Shown here: piece by piece, positions 8,157 to 17,600 of the stretch
How the letters are laid out: every line of letters starts with the position of its first letter
Numbering within the stretch: the stretch's first letter is position 1
Assembly: GCA_017478225.1 (NCBI GenBank)
Contig: JAFVDX010000011.1
Span: 1 to 64,000, forward strand
Origin: Paludibacteraceae bacterium
Lineage (GTDB): Bacteria > Bacteroidota > Bacteroidia > Bacteroidales > Paludibacteraceae
Reading direction: 5' to 3'
Length of the DNA: 64,000 nt
Notes under the pieces: generated by a model
Told to the model about the DNA's origin: nothing
Database searches by the model: none
What the model saw: the letters and a program-made list of their open reading frames with translations, nothing else
Program-made: the position numbers and the translations under genes

Positions 8157-9899
8157 TTATTCTTGTGGTATGATTTCAACTCGTCTATCGAGCGATATGT
8201 TATGTACTTTGGCTCCGGTATGATACTCTTGTGTATCGCCATAACTCTCTGCTTTCATCTGCTCTTGCGGCACACCTTTTTCAATCAGTTGTTTCATCAC
8301 AGCCTCTGCTCTACGCTCCGAGAGGCGCTGATTATATTCCGCGCCACCTTCTTTAGAGGCATGACCTGCAATTATTATTTTCTGCGCTGGGTTTTGTATC
8401 AAAATCACGGCTATACGATCAAGGATATCAGCAGGCTCAAGTTTGGGCACATCGCTATCCAAATCGAAGAAGATAACCGAGCGCTCCATGAGTTTTTGTA
8501 TTTGCTTAATCACTTGCTTGCGTTCGATGACTTGTTTTTCTTCTCTTGCCTGCAATATGCGTACGGTGTCTTTAACGAGCAACCTCTCATACTGAGGCAC
8601 GGGATCAGGGTCTTTGGGGCGCTTATGCCAACGAATACCAATATTTATTCCTACAGCCCACGGGCGGATAGCATTTGCCTCTGTGGTTTGTGTCAGGCCT
8701 GCATACTGAGGCATAAAATCATGACTACGATAATCGGAATAGCCGTCTTGCCTCCAACCTATCTGAGAAAGGTCTTTTTGCTGGATATTATTTACCGTAT
8801 AGTTAAACCACACGCCCGTCAGAAGGTCAATCTCGTCGGACATAGGAATAAGAAATCCTAAATCAGCCATCACCTTAGCCGCAGGCATACGAAGCGATGC
8901 TTTTTGGCTTTTGCTATCGAAATCAGTACCTATTGATTCGGTATAGAAATCTGCCGCAGCGCCTGTAGGCAATGTCAGATGCCAAGGCTCATAATAGCCG
9001 GTATGGTTTATTTCACCACTCTTGAGGCGATAGGTATTATACACAGGCATACCTATTTGAGCACCTAAACCTGCCATTATACTCAATTTATCATTTAACT
9101 TATGCACATACAGAGCCTCAACAGGTACATCCACCATCAATGATACTTGATTTTCCTTCCAGTTGTCAGTAACCACATTGTGATTATATTTCTCCCCGTC
9201 GGTATCAGTTTGTCCTTGCCAAGAGAAAGTACCATTAAGACGGCCTGTACTCATATATTCCGACACACCAAGCCCCACACTCAGTCCCCAATGCTCATTA
9301 AACATATAAGCATATTGCAGTCTTGCTTGAGAAGCCACACCGCCGAGATTATTTCCTTGTTCAAGTTTATAACCCCACGAGCCATAGCCTGCGCCCAAGG
9401 AAGCAATAAGATAATGATGCACAGCAGGTTTGCGGGTAGTATCTACAACTGCGGGCAAATCACGAGTGATATATCTATCAGTAATTTGCAAGAGTGTATC
9501 TTGAAAAACTCTGGTTATCAGCGTATCAGTAACTATACTATCGGAAGGTGAAGTGGCAGAAATCAGTTGCTCTACCGGCTTTTGTGGTTTGCGAGTAATT
9601 GAAAGTACGCGTTTTTTTACTTTATAACTCAGGTCCTTATCGAGCACAGTGGTCATCACTTTTTTGAGCGATGCGTCTTTGAATTGCGCAGTGATGCGCT
9701 TATCAATATCGATGTCGGCTTTGTCGTAGTTGAGAGTATATCCCCATTTTTCAGCCACATCTTGCAACACCACCTCCAAGCGTGTATTCTGATATTTTTT
9801 TGTATAAGTAACAGGTCCTTTCTTCTGCTGCGCAGCCGTTGCCGACATAGTCAGCAACAGCGCACATATCAGAAGAACTATCTTATTACATCTCACCAT
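8157..9899 (-). CDS. STN domain, beta-barrel, OmpA-like peptidoglycan-binding fusion
   Basis: A 580-residue outer-membrane protein. It has a signal peptide (1-23), an STN-like N-terminal domain (about 33-103, NTRLEVVLQDVAEKWGYTL ... YKVKKRVLSI), a linker and an eight-strand-type barrel (about 160-430). The C-terminus is an OmpA domain (about 470-580: IFFDLDSD ... GHASKEGGAEYNQRLSERRAEAV) that binds peptidoglycan. STN domains usually sense or plug in TonB receptors and secretins, so joining one to an OmpA barrel is uncommon. The start overlaps the amylase stop by seven bases, showing co-transcription. It may tie the surface starch machinery to the cell wall or sense its state; that role is inferred. 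Confidence 0.85.
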   Translation of the reverse strand: MVRCNKIVLLICALLLTMSATAAQQKKGPVTYTKKYQNTRLEVVLQDVAEKWGYTLNYDKADIDIDKRITAQFKDASLKKVMTTVLDKDLSYKVKKRVLSITRKPQKPVEQLISATSPSDSIVTDTLITRVFQDTLLQITDRYITRDLPAVVDTTRKPAVHHYLIASLGAGYGSWGYKLEQGNNLGGVASQARLQYAYMFNEHWGLSVGLGVSEYMSTGRLNGTFSWQGQTDTDGEKYNHNVVTDNWKENQVSLMVDVPVEALYVHKLNDKLSIMAGLGAQIGMPVYNTYRLKSGEINHTGYYEPWHLTLPTGAAADFYTESIGTDFDSKSQKASLRMPAAKVMADLGFLIPMSDEIDLLTGVWFNYTVNNIQQKDLSQIGWRQDGYSDYRSHDFMPQYAGLTQTTEANAIRPWAVGINIGIRWHKRPKDPDPVPQYERLLVKDTVRILQAREEKQVIERKQVIKQIQKLMERSVIFFDLDSDVPKLEPADILDRIAVILIQNPAQKIIIAGHASKEGGAEYNQRLSERRAEAVMKQLIEKGVPQEQMKAESYGDTQEYHTGAKVHNISLDRRVEIIPQE

Positions 9900-12589
9900 A
9901 CTAATACTTTCTTATTTCCAACCAAATATAAGCCACTCGGCACATTGGTCAAGGTAAGTTTATCATCTACTTGTGCTACCGCAAAGAGTTTGCCTGTAGC
10001 AGAATAGATATTGAGTACGATAGGTTGTTTTGACATAATCTCAATAGTTCCATAGCCTCCATAAACTCCTATCAAGTTGTCGCTTATATTGTCTATAGCA
10101 GAATTGTCAGGAGTGTCCGGATTATCAGGATTATCAGGATTGTCAGGATTTTCAGGTTCATCAGGTTCGTCAGGGCAGATTTCTGTAACAATAGTTTTTG
10201 CTCCTGAAGTCTCGTACATATATTGATTTTGGAAGGTCAGGTCAGCAGTTTGTTTTCCGTTGCCATCGTTCCATATTATCATCCAATTGCTATCTGGTGC
10301 GCCCAACTCTGTAGGTACAGAGAATTTATATTTGCCATCACCTAAGTTAGTTGCGAGCATACCGGGCCATCCGCCTGTAAGGTCTTTACCGCCTTTTACC
10401 CACATGTGTACGCGGATAGAAGCAGCCCAATCATCAGGTTTAGTGAAGAATACAGCCACTTCATCGGCAGCAGTCAAGCAGGGGTCTTTAGGTGTGGTAG
10501 GTTCGCCTCCACCATGATGTTGAGGATCGTCAGTTAGTTCGTCTTGAGTACCATCATATTGTGGCTCAGGGATATTTTTCGAAGAAGATGTATATATATA
10601 CTTACCATCTTCACCTATTTTTCCCGGTGCTTTAGTTTTATCGGTATCAAGCACATATACTCTCAGATTACCTTTGCCTGAGCATGTTGCAGAGAGAGTA
10701 CCATTAGTAACGGTTTTCTTGTCTCCTGTAACGCAGTCGGTATATGTACCATTGAGAATACCAGTAAAAGTAGCATTACCACTGATGCAGACAAGCGCAT
10801 AAGAGTCGGTAGTAGAGTCGGTGTAGCGACGCTTGAAAGCAAACGAGCCGCTGCAGCCATCCACTGAATATTGTCCTTTACGCAAAGCAGGCACAGCCAT
10901 ACGAATCTTAGCCAATCGTTGAATATGTTGTGCAAGCGGAGCAGCGAGCGACTGTGCCAAATTGCCCGTTGCATTGCTGTATTCAGCAAAGTCTGTAGTC
11001 TTGACATCACCTTTGATATATCCACCGAAATAAGCACGCCCGGACTCACGAAGAGCGATATTGGTGCCCTCGTCAATAGTCTTTCCTTTCTGGAACTCTA
11101 CTTCAGAACCATAGAAAAGACAAGGAATACCACGGTGAGTAAACATAAGCGAGAGATTTTCAGCCCATGTGCTTTGTGGCTGAGCGAAACGCTGTTGTTG
11201 TGGAGCATGGTCAGGAGCATAGTCGTGAGAGTCAACATAAACCACATTCCATGTAGCATCGTTATAATACTTATCATTCGATGGCTTGGCTATATTCCAT
11301 GCTTCGGAAGCAGTGGTGAAATTCCAGTGCTCAGTGAAGTCAATCACATTCAAGCCTGAAGCCTGAGAGTAGTCAGGTGTGTGATAATTGTTTCCATTGA
11401 GGAGTGCATTTTGCGATGTGCGTTGAGTTGACAGTCCACCTGCGTCATCTTTACCTTGTTGCCAGCACGATTTCCAGTTGGTATGAGAATCACAATCAGA
11501 AGCCTCTAATTCAACCAAATTATCCCATGATGAAGCATTGTCGTCCCAAGCATAGTTTTTAGACTCAGCCCATGTATAGTAGAACGGGCTTAGACATGCT
11601 TGACCACGATAGAGAATATCGCTATAACGAGCACATATCTCTGCAAACATATAGAAAGGAGTACCGCCGCGTTTGCTTTTTGCGGCCTCACCTGCCTTAA
11701 CAAAAGCAGGAATAAAAGCCTTATTGAAAGTCAAGCGTGGTATATGTCCGCCGGTATCTATACGGAAGCCATCAACACCCATGTTGATAAAGGTAGTATA
11801 ACACTTGATAAGATAGTTGTAAACTGCGGGGTTTTCTGTATTCAAATCAACGCAGTCGCCTGCTATCTGAGCAAACCAACGATTAGGCTCATCCCAATTG
11901 AAATTGCCATAGTGATGCCAATAATTATGTGAGTCGTGATTGAGTTTCTGCCCATTCTCATCATCTGTATTCTTCATCTTCGAGAGGCGCGCTGCATATT
12001 GTTTTCCTGCAGCCAATGAGATATAGTTGTCAGGCAACTTACCACCATCTTTTTTGGTATAAGGTACCATACAATCGTCTATGCTCGATTGGTCGGCATC
12101 CCAATTACGATTGAAAAGTTTGCAAAGGTTGCCTTCACCAAAGTTGCCGGTGTGATTGAGAACTATATCCAATATGATCTTCATTCCGCGTTTGTGAGCC
12201 TCATCAATAACTGTTTGGAAACTCACTCCTTCTGACTCATGTCGATGGTCCACTTTAGAGAAGTCGGAAGCATGATACCCATGATAATCATAACCCGAGG
12301 CGTTTTCTACAATAGGGGTAATCCATATTGCCGTAAAGCCAAGTGCTTTGATATAATCCATTTTCTCAATCAGTCCTTTGAAATCGCCACGCCAAGCGGG
12401 GTCGCCTGCATTTTTCGACTGATTGTCCCAGCACTGTGTGTTATTGCTTGCATCGCCATCATAAAAACGAGTGGGGAGCAAAAAATAAATCTGCTCGTCG
12501 CGAAAGTCGGTGCGAGACGGGAAATAAGTGGCTGCGCAAAGACTTGCGGCAAGCACAAAACTGAAAATAAAAAAAAGAATGCGTTTCAT
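9893..12589 (-). CDS. Alpha-amylase family GH13 glycosidase, starch-binding module, T9SS tail
   Basis: An 898-residue secreted amylase. After the signal peptide (1-20), the GH13 barrel shows DIVLNHTGNF (about 141-150), nucleophile Asp278 in GFRIDTGG, acid/base Glu317 in MFAEICA and the third carboxylate Asp456 in VDSHDYAPD. All are present. After the barrel comes an all-beta domain. A CBM26-like starch-binding module (about 700-795, VAVFFTKPDDW ... IRVHMWVKGG) follows, then an acidic linker of repeated PDN units, then a degenerate T9SS tail ending SGLYLVGNKKVLVW. It should hydrolyse starch or related alpha-glucans at the cell surface. The linker DNA is a 9-bp tandem repeat (about 10110-10160), a candidate for slippage. 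Confidence 0.92.
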   Translation of the reverse strand: MKRILFFIFSFVLAASLCAATYFPSRTDFRDEQIYFLLPTRFYDGDASNNTQCWDNQSKNAGDPAWRGDFKGLIEKMDYIKALGFTAIWITPIVENASGYDYHGYHASDFSKVDHRHESEGVSFQTVIDEAHKRGMKIILDIVLNHTGNFGEGNLCKLFNRNWDADQSSIDDCMVPYTKKDGGKLPDNYISLAAGKQYAARLSKMKNTDDENGQKLNHDSHNYWHHYGNFNWDEPNRWFAQIAGDCVDLNTENPAVYNYLIKCYTTFINMGVDGFRIDTGGHIPRLTFNKAFIPAFVKAGEAAKSKRGGTPFYMFAEICARYSDILYRGQACLSPFYYTWAESKNYAWDDNASSWDNLVELEASDCDSHTNWKSCWQQGKDDAGGLSTQRTSQNALLNGNNYHTPDYSQASGLNVIDFTEHWNFTTASEAWNIAKPSNDKYYNDATWNVVYVDSHDYAPDHAPQQQRFAQPQSTWAENLSLMFTHRGIPCLFYGSEVEFQKGKTIDEGTNIALRESGRAYFGGYIKGDVKTTDFAEYSNATGNLAQSLAAPLAQHIQRLAKIRMAVPALRKGQYSVDGCSGSFAFKRRYTDSTTDSYALVCISGNATFTGILNGTYTDCVTGDKKTVTNGTLSATCSGKGNLRVYVLDTDKTKAPGKIGEDGKYIYTSSSKNIPEPQYDGTQDELTDDPQHHGGGEPTTPKDPCLTAADEVAVFFTKPDDWAASIRVHMWVKGGKDLTGGWPGMLATNLGDGKYKFSVPTELGAPDSNWMIIWNDGNGKQTADLTFQNQYMYETSGAKTIVTEICPDEPDEPENPDNPDNPDNPDTPDNSAIDNISDNLIGVYGGYGTIEIMSKQPIVLNIYSATGKLFAVAQVDDKLTLTNVPSGLYLVGNKKVLVW

Positions 12590-12609
12590 AGTATATATTA
12601 TTTGAATTT

Positions 12610-12639
12610 AGTGCTTGTAGCCATACGACTACAAGCACT
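12610..12639 (-). other. Intercistronic hairpin between the HPW-repeat gene and the amylase
   Basis: A perfect 11-bp stem (AGTGCTTGTAG with CTACAAGCACT) and 8-nt loop fill the 59-base gap between the two genes. No T-run follows on either strand, so it is more likely an mRNA-stability or processing element than a terminator. Confidence 0.6.
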
Positions 12640-12648
12640 TGTTTAATG

Positions 12649-14490
12649 TTATTTTACAATCACTTTAACATTGCCAATTACATACACACCACTATTCAAA
12701 TATATAGTAGCGGTCTGACCTGCCATTAGATTGATATTGCCAACTCTTGCACCTAAAACAGAATAGATATTAGTATTGACATTTTCTTTGGCTGTTATAG
12801 TCAGTTTTCCTGCATCAGATATAACGCTCAGACTCTCGGCCGTTACTTGCTCAAGAGCATCATTATCTTCTTGTGCTCCAAGTATAGAAAGCGATTTGCT
12901 TGCAGCGTCATAAACGAATGTAACCTCCTGACCTAAACTCAATGTGGCAGCGCCTGCAATTTGGTCTGCAGGATACCACTCTGCACCTACATCGTCTTTT
13001 TGGGTATTCACATTGGCTCCTACTCCACCCCATTGTCCTGTTACAGTGTATTTACCATCATCTCCTTTGGTCATATCTTTCCAATCCCAATCAGTATCGG
13101 CACCCGTTCCCCAAGGATGTTTGAGGAAATAATCTGTTGCCTGAGGTTGGTCAGGGTCTGTAGGACCATCAGGATTTTCAGGATCGGTAGGTCCGTCAGG
13201 ATTCTCAGGTTTATCGCCTGTTGCCACCACTTCCAGTGTTTTTGCTGTTGCATTATAAGTAAAACGAATTTCTTGACCTACAACCAAATCGGCTGCACCG
13301 CTGATATCAGCCACAGGATACCACTCTGCACCTACATCGTCTTTTTGAGTATTAACATTGGCACCTACTCCACCCCACAAGCCTTCTGCTACATATATGC
13401 CTTCATCCTGTTTGGTCATTGCTTTCCAATCCCATGCTTCGTTCTCTCCGCTTCCCCATGGGTGCTTGATATAATACTCGCTTGCCTGGGGCTGCTCACC
13501 ATCATCGTTGCCCTGCTCATTCTCATATCCTTTAATATAGACTTTCTTCTGCGCTGCGTCAAATACGAAAGTTACTTCGTCGCCTTTGTTTTTCTTATCG
13601 GTACCTGCAATCTGATCTTTGGAATACCAGTCGGCATTGTTGCCTGAGGCGTTATCGGCGATATTTACACCGTTGTCACCATAAAGTCCTGTACATTCAT
13701 AAGTACCATCTTCTTGCTTTACCATGGGTTTAAACTCCCATGAGCCTCCATTCCAAGGGTGCTTGATATAATAGTCGCTTGTCTGCTGCTCACCACCCTG
13801 CTGTTCACCATCATCACCGCCTTCACCTTGCTCTTCCTCTGCACCTTGAATATACACTTTCTTTTGTGCAGGGTCATAAACAAAAGTGACCTCGTCTCCT
13901 TTGTTTTTCTTGCTTGCACCTGCAATCTTATCTTTGGAATACCAGTCGGCATTGTTGCCTGAGGCGTTATCGGCGATATTTACACCGTTGTCACCATAAA
14001 GTCCTGTATAAGTGTATGTTCCGTCTTCCTGCTTTACCATGGGTTTATACTCCCATTCCCCGCCATTCCATGGGTGCTTGATAAAATAATCGCCCTCAGG
14101 CTCCACTTCATCTTCTTGCTCTGATTCAGGACGCAAGGTTGAACCCGTAATTAAACCCGAATTAGGAACAAAAATAATATACCAACTACCACTCACTCCG
14201 CCCTTCACATTCTTGTTGTTACCGTCTTGCACGAGTTCTATCTCACTATTCTCACCTATTGTATTAAACTCTTCAGCACCATCCTCATGCCACGCGCACT
14301 TATCGGTAATCTTGAATTCAACCGTTCCGTTTACTTTCAAAAAGCATGTATCCCCTGCCTTGTTTACAACCATATCAGAGCACCCCCAACTATTCATTGT
14401 CCCGCGAACTTTATATTCGGCTTGTGCATTTGCCGAACTTAGACCTAACAGCATCACTGCTGCCAGCGTAAATAAGAATTTGTTTTTCAT
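12649..14490 (-). CDS. Surface protein with four HPW repeat modules, probable starch-binding, T9SS tail
   Basis: A 613-residue secreted protein. It has a signal peptide (1-22), then a SusE/F- or CBM-like N-terminal domain (about 25-115) with VRGTMNSWGCSDM. Four tandem modules of about 85 residues follow at 134-216, 239-321, 338-424 and 453-537. Each starts [DE]Y[FY][IL]KHPWG/N and ends in a strand such as EVTFVYDPAQKKVYI. Modules 1-2 and 3-4 are sister pairs, and Glu/Gln/Gly- or Pro/Asp-rich linkers separate them. A shortened sorting tail closes the protein (about 550-613). It heads the operon with the amylase, so starch or maltooligosaccharide binding is the likely role. The module also appears once in the 2,422-residue protein next door. 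Confidence 0.8.
   Translation of the reverse strand: MKNKFLFTLAAVMLLGLSSANAQAEYKVRGTMNSWGCSDMVVNKAGDTCFLKVNGTVEFKITDKCAWHEDGAEEFNTIGENSEIELVQDGNNKNVKGGVSGSWYIIFVPNSGLITGSTLRPESEQEDEVEPEGDYFIKHPWNGGEWEYKPMVKQEDGTYTYTGLYGDNGVNIADNASGNNADWYSKDKIAGASKKNKGDEVTFVYDPAQKKVYIQGAEEEQGEGGDDGEQQGGEQQTSDYYIKHPWNGGSWEFKPMVKQEDGTYECTGLYGDNGVNIADNASGNNADWYSKDQIAGTDKKNKGDEVTFVFDAAQKKVYIKGYENEQGNDDGEQPQASEYYIKHPWGSGENEAWDWKAMTKQDEGIYVAEGLWGGVGANVNTQKDDVGAEWYPVADISGAADLVVGQEIRFTYNATAKTLEVVATGDKPENPDGPTDPENPDGPTDPDQPQATDYFLKHPWGTGADTDWDWKDMTKGDDGKYTVTGQWGGVGANVNTQKDDVGAEWYPADQIAGAATLSLGQEVTFVYDAASKSLSILGAQEDNDALEQVTAESLSVISDAGKLTITAKENVNTNIYSVLGARVGNINLMAGQTATIYLNSGVYVIGNVKVIVK
13615..14008 (-). repeat. 79-bp identical direct repeat inside the HPW-repeat gene
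   Basis: Positions 13615-13693 and 13930-14008 appear identical over 79 bp. They are exactly 315 bp apart, one 105-codon repeat unit, so recombination between them would add or delete one module without breaking the frame. Modules 3 and 4 show a similar but diverged pair near 12977 and 13321. Confidence 0.85.
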
Positions 14491-14599
14491 AAGCGTTGAG
14501 TTTTTATTAGGTTAATTTAACATACGGATAAAAGTACCAACTGATGTTCTCAGTCGTTTTTGTGTGCAGATGCTTGCACCTGCACACAAAAGTACGCTG

Positions 14600-14630
14600 C
14601 AAAGTTAACTATATTTTGCAAATATACAAT
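14600..14630 (-). promoter_or_regulatory. Promoter of the starch/surface operon
   Basis: On the minus strand ATTG (14627-14630), 19 bp, TAACTTTGC (box 14600-14607). A second -7-like box TACTTTTG lies at 14587-14594 without a good -33. The leader of about 105 nt contains an 8-bp hairpin, GTGTGCAG/CTGCACAC (about 14561-14586). Confidence 0.55.
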
Positions 14631-17600
14631 TATCTAAGCACAATTTTTTCAACTTTTCCTCCTATCTGAATAAGATATACACCTGTTTGTGGAGCAGCAA
14701 AACCTACACCTTCACTTACAATTGTATGCAGCAAATTTCTACCGGTAACATCATATATCGACAGCTCTGTCGGCTCTGTAATTCCATCAACATAAAGCAT
14801 TTTACCATCGGTTATTACGCGAACACCATCACCACTTTGAGCATCACCATTAGCAGTTACAACATCTTGTTTTTCAGTAATGCGCAGCGCAAATCTGTCG
14901 TTATATACACCCTCAGTGAGGCTTATCGGATAGTCGGTTTGATTGAGTACAACCTCTTTGCCTTCAACATAGTCTATCAGAGTAATAGTCTTTTCCACTT
15001 GATCCTCAAGACCAATTGAGAATTGGGTTGGTTGTTCTTGCAACTCACCATTGATATAATTCTCCATCTTTGGTATATTGACTGTCAACGGCACTATGGT
15101 GGTTTCATGTGGCAATTGCTTACCTGCCGTTTCCACATCGTCAAATACCGAATAAATCATAGGTGCGTTATTACCCATCTTGGTTATATCCTGATTAAGA
15201 GTAAATTCAGTCTTTGCTCCTTCATGCAAAGTGATGTATGTGCGGTCGTAAATCACATCATCAACCTGCTCGTCTGACGATTCAGAATATTCATTGGCTT
15301 TGAGCAAAACAGAAATAAGTATATCTTGCTGTTCGTGGTCTATATTTCTACGGCGCAGAAGCGAGGGATCAATAGTCTCTATCTGCGGCTGCCATGTAAC
15401 CGTTCCGCCATACTGAACCATATATGAATACATCGGTTGGAAGATATTTTGATTGGCCACTGTCTGCACAGCATAGTTATTAGTAGAAGAAGTGCTATTA
15501 TAAGTCCATTTATAATAGTAATTGAGTGTTTTGTCGCCTGCATCTTCTGCCTGCGCATTGGGGTCACCGGAAGGCAGGGCGGTTGGACTGGTAATCTTCA
15601 TTGTTCCCATACCTGGATTACCTATTATATTCCAGTTGCTGTCGAAGTTACGACGGCTCTTTCCGCTCACAGGCTCCACTACATTGCATATCATCTCCGG
15701 TGCAATGGTTTGCAAACTCGTTGATGAATTGTTCAGTTGGATAGGCGAAGTGTTGCACGAGGGGAAATAAAGCGTTACTTGCGAGGTACCATTGATTTCC
15801 TTAAAGTCATCGTTGGTAAGTTGTACACGAATCACATATCCTCTGTTAGCCTCCATAGTTGCTGTGGCATTCTGCTTCATATTAGCCCAGAAGGTAGTTA
15901 TGTCATGACGGAACCCATACAAAGCACGCATATCTCCACGATAACGCTGAACAGTCCACTTCTTACCATAACTTCCGATACCATAAATATCTTTCACACG
16001 ACAGTTATATGGCAAACTTATCCAATAGAAATATACTCCGTTCTTTTTCTTTGAATTATATTCGCTCTTGGTTATAGTTAGTGTGCTCACCATCTGATTT
16101 ATTTCCAACACTTTTACATTACTATTTTTTATAGCCACAGTAAGTGGAGCATTATCATCGGTACGCGACATCATGAAGTTGGCATCTACTGTTATATCTT
16201 CTTCCGCGGTCAGTTCTTGTCCTGCAGGATACCAAACAGCCATCAGACGATTGGTTTTGTAGTCGTAAATAAGTCGCATATTGTATGTATCGGCCGTAGT
16301 AGTACCACCCATGATGGTAATGGGCAATGGTGTGGTGCCGTCGGTGTCATATCCGCCAAGGTTATTGTCTTGGTCAGAAGCAGTACCTATACCTGCAGCA
16401 TTCACAGGATAACGACCATAAACATAACATTTCACATCGTCCGACCCATTGGGTTTGGCTTTAACATCAATCAGATATACCCAGTCAGAGCCATCATTGA
16501 AGGTCTGTGAATTGTCTTTCTTGATGCGGGTTGTTGCATCATCGAACTTATAGATAAAGTTCTCTGCGTCAGTGTTGCTTGCATATATCTTAAGGAAATC
16601 GCCCGATGAGCCTTTTAAGAACTGACGACCAATATAGTTAGTGCGATTGTCATATTCAAAACGCATATTAGTACCCATCGTCAGATAGAAGTCTGGCAGA
16701 GTATCTGTAAGCGAAGGATTGATACGATTACCCACACAAGCCTTTACATTGGTTCCATCACCTGTCCAGTGACACCAATAGTGGTTATACCATTCGTTGG
16801 GGAAGAAAGCATTTTCTGAGAATTGGAACATATCTTGGTCGGAGCGTATGTAATCGTTCCAAGCGCCTGGTGCGGCATCGGTACGGATAAAATAGTCGTC
16901 GGTATATACGCTGAAATTCTTGAGTTTGTTGCTTGCAGACGAGAGATATTCACCTGCATACACATCTCCACCCGAAACACCTGTAGAAACGGCTGTGCCC
17001 GCGTTCCAAGCGTTGTTGGTAGAGTTGAAGGTTTGGAACTTAACCTGAGGCGTAGTGCCTACATAGAAACTAACCTCATCACCATCCTGCTTAAAGAGGT
17101 TGGAATAAACGGTTTTTGTCTCACCTGTGTTTTGCGAACCTTTCATTTGTGTATAAGTTGAAGCAAAACGCATATACAACTCGCAATCGGTGGTGACAGA
17201 ATATAGCCTTGACGAGCCTCCTGATTGTATGTTGCTTGATACTACTATACATATATCATCATCAATAGGACCAATGTCAATGGTCTGATAACTACCACTG
17301 CTTGTTCCTTGACGAACTATAAATGAGAATTCCGGCACACCTTTAACTTCATATTTATACCATTTGCCACCAACAGAGGTCATCGCGTAGTTGGCACCTG
17401 TAACGCCTGTTGCCCAATAATACAAGTTGATAGTACCAGACCAATTGGGGGCTTCCACATTGGCATATATAGTGATTTTGAATTTCACTTTCACAGTGCA
17501 TGTGGCTGTGAAGGTACCCTCATCGCAACTGACTGTTACTTGGAAATTATAAACGCCTTCGTTAGTAGTGGTAAAGGTAGTAGTGCTGGTGGTTGACGCT

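Noticed and set aside
14561..14586. Hairpin GTGTGCAG/CTGCACAC as terminator of the giant gene
   Set aside because: No T-run follows it on the minus strand, and it lies inside the next operon's leader.
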